Assembly (NCBI RefSeq): GCF_964340395.1
Contig: NC_135549.1
Location: 8,439,842 to 8,503,841, forward strand
Length of the DNA stretch: 64,000 nt
Direction: 5' to 3'
Source of the DNA: Glandiceps talaboti
Taxonomy: Eukaryota; Hemichordata; Enteropneusta; Spengelidae
Each line of letters starts with the position of its first letter. Positions within the stretch are counted from its first letter, which is position 1. The position numbers and the translations under genes were made by a program. The notes under the pieces were generated by a model. That model saw only the letters and a program-made list of their open reading frames with translations. It had not been told where the DNA came from and did no database searches. Shown here piece after piece: positions 13,901 to 24,869 of the stretch.

Positions 13901-16900
13901 ATTAGAAAGAATCACTTCAATATCATCCCAATAAATTACTAAATGTAATCTTTAGATCAACTCATGATTTGCCAGTGATGTTTAGCAACTAAATCAAACG
14001 TTTTAGAAGTCAACATCACATTACCAGTAAGTAAAATTCAACGAATGCAGAGAATAACAGGGTAATACATTGCTCTTAGTAAAGTGATGTGACCTCACAA
14101 AAAAGTACTAATAGAACCCTGAAATGACACCGTTATTAATCGTACAGGATGATAGGTGTACTACATCAGTATAATAATGACACTGTGTGGATTGGAGAAT
14201 TAGATTTAATTATACATGCAAGTTCACCCAAACTATTTTTGCACAAATTCATTCTCTCAGCATCCAATCAGGAAGCTCCGGTAATGGTCGAAAGTCCTTA
14301 CATCGCGGGTATACCCGAGGATTCAGATGTTGGCACGAGCGTTGTGAAAATTGAGGCCACCGATGGTGATGGTGGAGCGGCCGGTAAGTTCTGGTGATAA
14401 TAAGAGTGATGAGCGCTTTATTTTACAAGCCCTACAATTTAAACGTGTTTTATCTCATCTGTACGTTTAAACTTAGTACATAGACTCCTGAAACAATTTA
14501 GTGGACTGTATTGTATGTACCACGATGCTATGTTCTGTCGTTCGTAGATCAAGGAACTAACATAATTGAAAACTTGATTACGTTATACAAAAAGCGTTAT
14601 CATTCTACTTATAAATCAATTCAATTTGTAATGTATGAATTGGTATGGCACTCCATGCTTGACTTTGAAAGTTGTCCTAGCAAAATATCCATGGAATTTG
14701 CGTAATAGAAGAAAGTATTCAAATGCCACCAGTAATATCAAGGCATTACTAATAATAAAAATACCGCGAGAATCATGTAGAGTTCTCTGAATTCGTTAGT
14801 AATTCCACGAACACTAACATTAACATGTTTATCTTTTCCTTCTATATTAATTTAGGCATAGTTGTATTTGATATTGTTGCTGGAAATGACGACGGAAAGT
14901 TTCGAATAAATGGTACAACTGGTGAGATATTTCTAGCCCAGGCAGTGGACACGGAAGTCGTGACTCGCTATAACTTGACAGTTCGCGCAACAGATAGAGG
15001 AGACCCTCCAGAAAGTACTGACGTCGAAGTTGAGATAGAAATAGAAAACGTGAACGATAAAGTACCATTTTGTGACCCAGTCTACTATACTACTGTGGTA
15101 GAAGGGGAAGCAACTCCAACTGATTTAACAACTCTGAGTTGTACTGACAATGATATTGTAACAACGGATAACGATTTAAAATATTACATTATCGGTGGAG
15201 ATCCTGATATGGAGTTTCAAATCGACGAAACCTCGGGAATTGTTCAGAATGCATTGGCTTTAGATCTTGAGAAACAAGAATTCTACAAGCTAATAATTGG
15301 GATAGAAGACGAGGGGATGGAAATTTTAACAGGAACTGCAACAGTAAATGTACAGGTCACAGGAATAAACGACAACAATCCTGTATTTGATCCTATTACG
15401 CAAAGCAAAACTGTGTTTGAAGATGTGCCCGTTGGCGAATCTATCTACACTGTCCTGGCAACAGACGCAGACCTGCACCAAGATGGATCCCTTATGTTCG
15501 AAATTCTCTCTGGTAACGATGACAATATATTCGGTATAAATTCAGCCAACGGAAAGATATACCTTGCAAATAATTTAGACAGGGAAAGTGTGGATGTCCA
15601 TACTTTAATAATCTGGGTAAGTGACCTGGCTACGGTTATAGATGATCGACTAACGACCACAGGCACGGTTATAATATCAGTTGAAGACGTAAACGACGAA
15701 GCTCCTATCTGCGATCCAGTAGATCCTGTATTCTCTGTATCAGAGAATGCCATACCCAACTTCAAAGTGGATGACATAAATTGTACTGATGCTGATATTC
15801 TGGGATTCAATGGTGATTTCACATTAGAAATATTATCTGGCAATATAGGGGATATATTCTATCTACACACAAATCAGCTCCTTGTCAAACAAAGTCCTGA
15901 CTATGAAGTTAGACAGAAGTACACCCTCCTAGTAGGACTTTACGATGAAGGGACTCCACAACAGTCTGGTACGGCTACGGTGACAGTAAGTATCCTATCA
16001 GAAAATGAATTCACACCAGAATTTGTCATCCCCACTGGAGGTTACGTCTTTAATGTCTTAGAAGATATGATTGCAACTACGGTTGTTGGTACGGTATCGA
16101 CAACTGATGGTGATTTGGGTATTGATGGCACACCTCGTTTCTATATCATAAGTGGCAATGACGACGACCTGTTCAGGATTGACAGGGATTCTGGTGATAT
16201 TTTCACAATCGGTTTTCTAGACAGAGAAGTGACATCGTCATACGAGCTCGACGTCATGGTAAGAGACAGTCAACCACTAATGGCAAGTGAGAAAAACGCA
16301 ACCACGACCGTATTGATAAATGTGATTGATGTGAATGACAATGTACCGCAATTTTCCCACAGCAGTTTGATACTAACCGTTCTGGAGGGCCTGGCACCTG
16401 GCATTGTAATTCAGACAGTGTCTTTCACAGATAGAGACGAGGGATCTAATGCTGAATTCGACTTTGAAATAGTATCTGGAAATACAGGATTCACGTTCGA
16501 TTTTGATGGCTATAACCTTATTGTCAACAAACGAATTGACTTAGCCGTAGCTAGTTCATACAACTTGATAGTCAATGCAACTGATCACGGTACTTACCCA
16601 GGTCCATTATCAAGCACAGGAATCATTATTATTCATGTTAAATCCATAAATGAGTATACACCAAGTTTCGGTATCACCAATGACTTCATGCTGATCCCTG
16701 AAAATACCGCCATTGGTGCGAAAATATACCAAGCTACAGCAGACGATTTTGATGTTGGTTGTCACGGAGAGCTTAAATATATCATTGGAGGCATCGAACC
16801 AATAGAAGATGCGGACTCGTTTAATGTAAATGAAATAACTGGTGAGGTACTCCTCGCATCCTATCTAGATAGGGAATGGATTGATACTTACAAAGTTAAC

Positions 16901-17670
16901 TTAACAGCCATCGACGATTCTTGCAATGGAACTGATATCAGGGCAGGTAGCATGATACTTAACATCCGGGTAACTGATATTAACGATGAAGAGCCTTACT
17001 TTTCAAAGCTTTCAGGGTACACTTTTTATGTTAATGAGAATATACCCTTAGATACAATGATCGGCCGAGTTTTCGCCGCAGATGATGACGACGGGACAAA
17101 TGCTGACATCATCTTCACCATTGATGAAGCTAGTATCGTTGACACATTCAGAGTTGATGAAGATGGTGGCGGCATAACAACAATCAAGGATCTTGACCAT
17201 GAGACACAGCCGGCTTATAGTTTCCTGGTACGAGCGACTGATAAAGGAGACCCTCCACGGTCATCTGTCACCAACGTCATCATAAACGTATTAGATCTGA
17301 ACGACAACCAACCGATCATCGACCCTGATATCATGCACGTAGCATTCTATGAAAACCAAGAGGAAGGCTTACTAATAACACCAGTTGACGCCTATGATAT
17401 TGATGAAACTTCGAATGGTGAATTCACGTACGAAATTGTGTCTGGTGACATTAATGGAGCTTTCAGGATCGATCCAATGACTGGGTCACTATACACATCT
17501 AATATTCCAATGGACAGAGAGAATATACCACTGTAAGTATCCATAGTAATACCGTCATTGTCTTTTCAAACAGTTACATTGTACATGATGATGATGGTGG
17601 TGGTGGTGGTGGTGGTGGTGGTGGTGGTGGTGGTGGTGGTGGTGGTGGTGGTGGTGATGATGACGATGAC

Positions 17671-17733
<63 letters not shown>

Positions 17734-19585
17734 TTGGTATACATTATGTGATGGAATGTCTGTACAGACAATCACAATGTTTCATTCCTCTAATATTTCC
17801 CAGTCTCTAGGTGCATGTGTGTGTGTGTGTGTGTGTGTGCGTGCGTGCGTGAGTGCGTGCGTGGTTTCACGTTTTTGTTTTGTTATGGTTGTAGTCTCTT
17901 TGTGTTAAAGACGTACGTGCATTGCTCAGATAATATTTGGGGGATATTTTCATTATCTCCTCTTTGTGTTGACACATTCTTACTGCATTGAAATCTTGCG
18001 AAGCACTTATCCAACTGCTCTTGATCCACTTTTCCGTCTACAAAAGAAAACTGGCGACTTATAACTTTCTCTGACTACCAAGCCCATTCTACCTCAGTCT
18101 CTTTTTAATGAACTTAACATCCTTGACATCCATAAACTTTGTAAACGTCAAACTTGCATGTTCATCTTTGACCTAAAACACGATGGCTATATACACACTC
18201 TCGACCATCGCATTACTAACCAGTTGTCCCATACCTATCCGACCAGATCAGGTAAAATCACTGATAACCTACGTACTGATTGCAAAAGTAAACTTGTCAA
18301 TTAGCCAACACACAATTTTAAATTTGCAGTTATCCAAATCTGGAATTCTGTGTCCACAACAATGAGAAAGAACAACAATAGACAAGTATTTAAGGTGTAA
18401 CGTAAAGCAGCATTTTTTCAGGGGATGACTGCATCTTCCCGACCCTTTACCTTGCCTCTATAATTTCATCTTTGTGTGTATGCTTGTTATAGTTCTATTC
18501 ATAGCATTTGCTACACCGAGAAAGTTTCTGTATATTTATCTAATTTTTCACCAACACGATCCCCACTATTTAATATGATGTATTTTTTTTAGTGTTGTTA
18601 TAACTCGAACCCTTAATGTACCTTAATTTTCATGAACGTTTGGTCCAAGGACTTTGATTAGTTCTCGGTAACTATATCCATGGCCCTCACAAGAATTCTG
18701 CTTTGTGTAGTACTTGCAAAGAATGTACAATTTATTTTCATTTCAATCCAGTTTGTGTGAAGTCAGACAGATGAAGTTTACTGGCAATTTTCCATGAGTA
18801 CTGCTATAGATGTGTATTGAATGATTTGACTATTTATTTGTAAAAGCTTTAATGTACAAGTAATAGAAGGGTCTGGCATTATGATAGCAATGATTTTGAG
18901 ACGCCAAAGAAAAGTCTGATGGCCATAAACTACTTTGAATTGTTTATTGCCCTAACAAATTTGATACATGGAATGGAAAAATTAATTGAGAAATTGTGTG
19001 TACGGTTAATAATTCGATGTAACGACATCATAGCGAGTTGATATATTTTTTTCCTTCAAGGTATGAACTAATGATTAGGACAACTGATAATGGTGACCCA
19101 GCACTTTCCTACACGGCCTCAGTAACCGTTTCCGTTTTGGACGAGAACGACAACGACCCCGTACTTCAAGAAGTTTTCCTAGAAGACACAGTGTTGGAGA
19201 ATATTGGAGTTGGAACTAGTATCTTTAACATCCGGGGATCAGATTCAGATATCCATTCCAATGCAAACTTGACATACACTATCGATTATGGAAATACAGA
19301 ATGTAGGTAACATGTTGGTACCCCTCTGTAGTGAAGTTCTTCTCGAACAAAAGTCTGAAGTGACAAAGGTGAAACCATTTCAAAATAAAAATCTCTTCAT
19401 GAAATGGCGACTAATGGACGTGAGAGTAATTATTTAATCCGGTTACTTGCCAACACCGTGTCTTTTCAATTTCCCTCAACAACCAACCAACAAACAAATT
19501 AAAGTGCCAGCCCAACTGGGGAGGGGGTGAGGGTTATATTAAATGGATGAAATATATATTTATGTGTGTGTGTGCGCGTGCGTGC

Positions 19586-19642
<57 letters not shown>

Positions 19643-22600
19643 GTCAAGCTAGTCAAGACTGACAGTTGTTTACGGCCTGCATGCAAGATGCATGCACGAC
19701 TCATCCATGGTTGTAACTTTGCAGCTTAGGAATGTGCTGTCATATGTCTAACCCATATATGTACATGTAACTTTATGAGTACTAGAGTTATTGCAACAAC
19801 TGAGTTAACTTTCTCTTTTTTCCATAACAGCTGAATTCTCAATTGACCTACTAACTGGTGTCATTCGATTGGCACAACCCTTAAATCGTGAAAACGTTGA
19901 CGAATACAGTTTGCATATCCTGGTTGAAGACCAAGGAGTAGACCACGACGGGCTCCCTGATATACGATCTGCTACAGCACAGGTCAACATATTTGTAGGA
20001 GACGTGAACGATGTGCCGCCCAGATTCACTCCCCGTTCATATAACTTCCCTATCGAGGAGCATTCTTCGGCAGGTATATTGCTGGGTTCGGTGTATGCAG
20101 AAGATCAAGATCTAGGAACAAATGCCGACTTTGAATTTTCTGTAGTATCTGGAAATGGTCTGGGTAAATTCAGCGTAAATTCTCAAACTGGTGCTGTAAC
20201 AGTTTTGGTTTCAAATTTGGACCGGGAAGAACAAGGTGCTTATCAGTTCAGAGTCCGTGTACAAGATAATGGAGACCCTCCGTTGTATTCAGATGCGACG
20301 GTATCGATCTCAGTAACGGATCTCAATGACCATCAGCCAGAATTTACGCGACCGTTCTACGAGGGAGAAGTAGTTGAAAATGCTGCACTCGGGACTTCAG
20401 TTCTCAAGGTATTTGCAACTGATGCTGATATCGGAAACAACGCAGCATTGACTTACACCATTGATTCTACAGACACTGAAGCAAACACCTACTGGGACAT
20501 CAACTCTGACACAGGTGTGATCTCTGTCAGACAAGGCATGGACTATGAAACAGATACAGAAATCGAATTCGATGTCCATGTACAGGACGGTGCTGAAGTA
20601 CCGATGGCTAACATTGCTAGAGTTATAATAACAGTTGTTGATATAAACGACAATGGGCCTATCATATCTCCTTGTTTCATCACTAATGAAATATCATATC
20701 GTCATGCGTCAGAAAAGGGTATACTAGCGACATTCGCTGCGTCAGATCAAGATAAAGACAACAAGGTGTCTTTTGAGTTCTCGCCATCGTCCTATATGTT
20801 CCAGATAGGAGTCACGTCAGGTCAGTTACGTCTATATCCCTATTTGATCATGTTTAATTCTACATTTAGTTAACAGGTAACAGTTTATTTCTGTAAAGAG
20901 AGTTTCCGAATCAATTGAAAATAAGAGGGTGTTTTCCTTTTCATTATGCATTTGGCAACTGAAGGCAAACAGATTGTTTGACTTTATTAAAAAGAATCAA
21001 CCAAGCAGACAATTTTATTCAAAACCGATAACCACTTTTACAGACCGAAAGTTATATCATTCCCCTGTAGTTATATAACTATTCCATGTTTCACGTCTTA
21101 GGTGCTATCACGGCCATACCTACAGTAGATCCATCACCAGATACCAAATATGTATTGCAGTTATTGTCTAGGGATGACGGTTACCCCCAGCAAACATCAG
21201 ATCCATGTTTATGCCGAATTGACTCGTTTGATCCCAATACGTACATGATATCTGTTTATATGAGTAGTACTACACAGTCTGAATTTGAAAGTGGTAAAAG
21301 GTCACAGCTTCTGTCAACCATGGATGGCCTCTTAAAGGGTCGTATCTCGTCTGCTCGAGTTGGTATATCTCATCTGGATGGAGGAGGTGCAGGCACCGGA
21401 AGCAGGCGTCGTCTCCTAGCGGCTGAGTAAGTTTATTAATACTAGCGAACGCGGACGAGAGAACGTTTTATAATAGATTCAATCATATATGAAAGTCAAT
21501 GTCTAAGGAAATAATATATATTTGCTGCTCTAAGGATCGCAAATTGTCCATACTTTTAAAGACTTTACTATCTCATCATTGTCCCAAATGCACTGGAACT
21601 GAAATAAAAAATAAATCCCAGCATTAAAGGTTTATATCGTTTTCTTCCAGTGATCTGACTATCCATGCTTATGCTGTGGAAAATGCCGACGCAGACAATG
21701 TCTATGGAATAGAGAATAAAAAGGTCTTCTTAACCAACGAATATCTACACTCGGTCTTCGCAGATGATATATTTGATAATCCTGTAGGAGAATTGAAAAG
21801 TAAGTAACGTCACACGAATGGCCTGTAGTTCAAAAGCCGACAACATTGAAGATGGTGGATATAAGACGCCTTGAACTTTAGACTTTTGTACACGATATTA
21901 CGCGATTTCCCACGATTTCTTTTCGTCACAATTATGTTTGAACTTTTTCAAGAACTTGGTCTTACAATGTATGAACACCACCTAATATTTAACCAGAGGA
22001 TACTGTAAGAAGAGGTATGCTATGGCAAAAAAGATAGGTCTTAAGAATAGTGTAAAACGGGTCCACAAAATGAATTAAAACGTATAATCCTATTACTCGT
22101 TACAGGTCTTGGAGTATACAAGGTTCATAAGTATCCTGGTCAAGACTGGTATCGTACACCTGAAGGTATTGCAGGACTAACGCTTGGAATACTGGGAGCA
22201 ATCGCACTCCTCACTCTACCATGTTTGTGCTACTGTTGCTGCAAGGGCGGTGCATGCGACGATTGCTGTGCATGTGGCGATGACGGCTGCTGTGGTAGTC
22301 GTGGACGGGATGGCTGCTGTGGAAACCGCTCTTGCTTTGATAGAAGTGATACTAGGAAGTAGGTTTTATGTTCTTCTGTTCGTAATACATTGTATATCAC
22401 ATTGTATTCTTATCACATGATTGAATTAAAGGCCTTTGTCAATAATACCTTCTAGGAATTTCCTTATCAAATCATAATACCTTATTGCTGCTGCGATATA
22501 GCTCGTAACAATCTACGTTCTTGATAAGTGCCCGGACAACCAATCTGTTATCTGAGACAAGTATCACTGGAGCACCTTCTTTTGGTCTGGAGAGATCATT

Positions 22601-24838
22601 AGATATATACAAAATTAGTGTTATGAATCTAGCGCCCAATGGATGACTTATCAAGTTATCCGTAGTTATCTGAGGAAGTAATCGTCGAGATCAAGAGTAA
22701 GCTGTATTTCTGCGCTTTTCGTTATTCACGTTAGAAGTGCATAGCTGGTAACCATAGTTTTGATGGTTACACCTTTTTTCTATGTTTGAAATATTTTTAA
22801 TATGTTAATCTAACCACTAAAATATGTTGAATTGGGCCTGGGAACTGGTAGAGTTGTCAATTGGAATTCGCATAAGATTTTCTATGATATTAACATTTAT
22901 AATGTGATATATATGTTTTGGTTACCGATGGATTTGAAATACTGATTAATACTGAATACTAATTTGAAATAATTTTGGTTAACAATTTTTTCCGTGCTCA
23001 CACATATCTAACCCAATCGTCACGTTGTATCGATTCAGATTTGCTGCTATATATTTTCATCATGTACCATGCGTATTACATTGCATTTGCGTGGATTTTG
23101 TATATTGACTTTAGCATATTTAGTATATTTCAGTCACAGACTGTGGCACTTTAACAATCTCGCGAAACGTTCAATGGGTCACATAAACTTTTGATGCAAA
23201 CTACATATACTTTGGCAATCCGAACGGATATCTCGCATGTATACATTGTATGCCAATATCACATTAATGTGTCTTTCTTTACTTCCATTCCTTTCTTCAA
23301 ATACTATTTAGACCAAGAGCAACACGCCCTGCTGCTGGTGGAGAGAGGAATCCATTTGGAAGGGACCCGAAGAAGAAACCAGGCATGTAGAATGGACATT
23401 TCATTCTCCAAATAGCTACATTAAATTAGTCTTCTTTACCTGTACTGATGTTTCTAATTTGCATATGCGCCATCAAATTAGGTAGAATCAATATCATATA
23501 CGAATTACTAAATATTTAAAAAAAATATCAGAGTTTCTGAAAAACGGGAGGGCTTTCCATTGTAGATCGACAGCAGCGCACATTGATAAACAAAACAAAC
23601 CATCCGTGCATACAACCAGGCTTCCTAAGAATGATCGATTTGGGTATACATGTTCAATGGCTGGTATTATGATATTATGCTTCTACACAATGATGTACCA
23701 TCAGTTGAAATATGACACATCACTTCCATCAAGTAGACTGAGGTTGATGTCTAAATAATGATAGCTATGTCTTTTCAGATGACGGATATGGAAACGAGAA
23801 AAGAAATAATAAGAAAGGTCTGCAGAATAATCTTCTTGGCCCATCTTCAGTGAGTATTATTAGATATTTATTGATCAATATAAGGATGTTGATGACCAAC
23901 TCGAGAAAACGTATATATCACAAATTCTCTGTTTGGTAAGAAACACTCATAGGTACATGTATACCCTGTACATACTTGTAAATTAACACACTCTTAGACT
24001 TGCTAGGTTTCCACTCAGTATTAACGTTTGGGGGTTTATATTCAAATAACACACCTCAAGCATCTTTCAATATATCACCGAATAGCCAATTGCACACGTT
24101 TGATTTATAGTCTACGAGCAAAAAGTGGCTGATAGGGCTGAGAGAATAGCGTTAAATGTGTTTCCACGTGTAAACATGCAGTATTGATTGTTTATTTTTC
24201 TTTCTCTATTCCAGGAAAGACCTTCCACCAAGGGAGGATTTGGTGGGACTGGGGGTGTCCGCCCTTCTGGTGGAGCTGGTGCTACTAAACCTAGTGGAAT
24301 TGGTGGAACTGGTGCTACTAAACCTAGTGGATTTGGTGGAACTGGTGCTGCTAAACCCAGTGGTAAACCTTCAAATTCAAACCCCACCGTCGGTGGTGGC
24401 AATCCAAACGCTAATCCAAACATTGGTGTCCTTGGCTACCCAGGCCTGAGTGTTGGTCCGAACAAATTCCGACAGGCGGCCGAACAGGCAGCAACAAAGT
24501 CGAATGATCCAACGGCTAAAGGAATTGCACAGAGGGCACCACCTCCCAGTGGTACTGGCGGTGGTGGTGCTGGTGCTGGTGGTGCTGGTGGAGGAGGTTC
24601 CTTACTTGCTCCCGGCGGAGGTAAACCTGGCGGCGATAGTGGTATGTTTAATTCCGATTGGTTAGTCTAGTCTGTTATCCGACAGGTATCGCTCAACGAG
24701 TCTCTTTATGTTGATGAAGTAACTATTTGTGTATAAAGGCATATTTGGTGTGTCTGTCTGTGTGTGTGTGTCTGTTTGCCTGTTTGTTTGTCTGTCTGCA
24801 TGCATGTATGTATGTATGTATGTATGTATGTATGTATG

Positions 24839-24869
<31 letters not shown>

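Noticed and set aside
22360-22362. TAG as the true end of CadA
   Set aside because: The phase-2 donor at 22359 and the matching CadB junction favour splicing on; in-frame exons 16-19 follow with phases identical to CadB. It is kept only as a possible isoform end.
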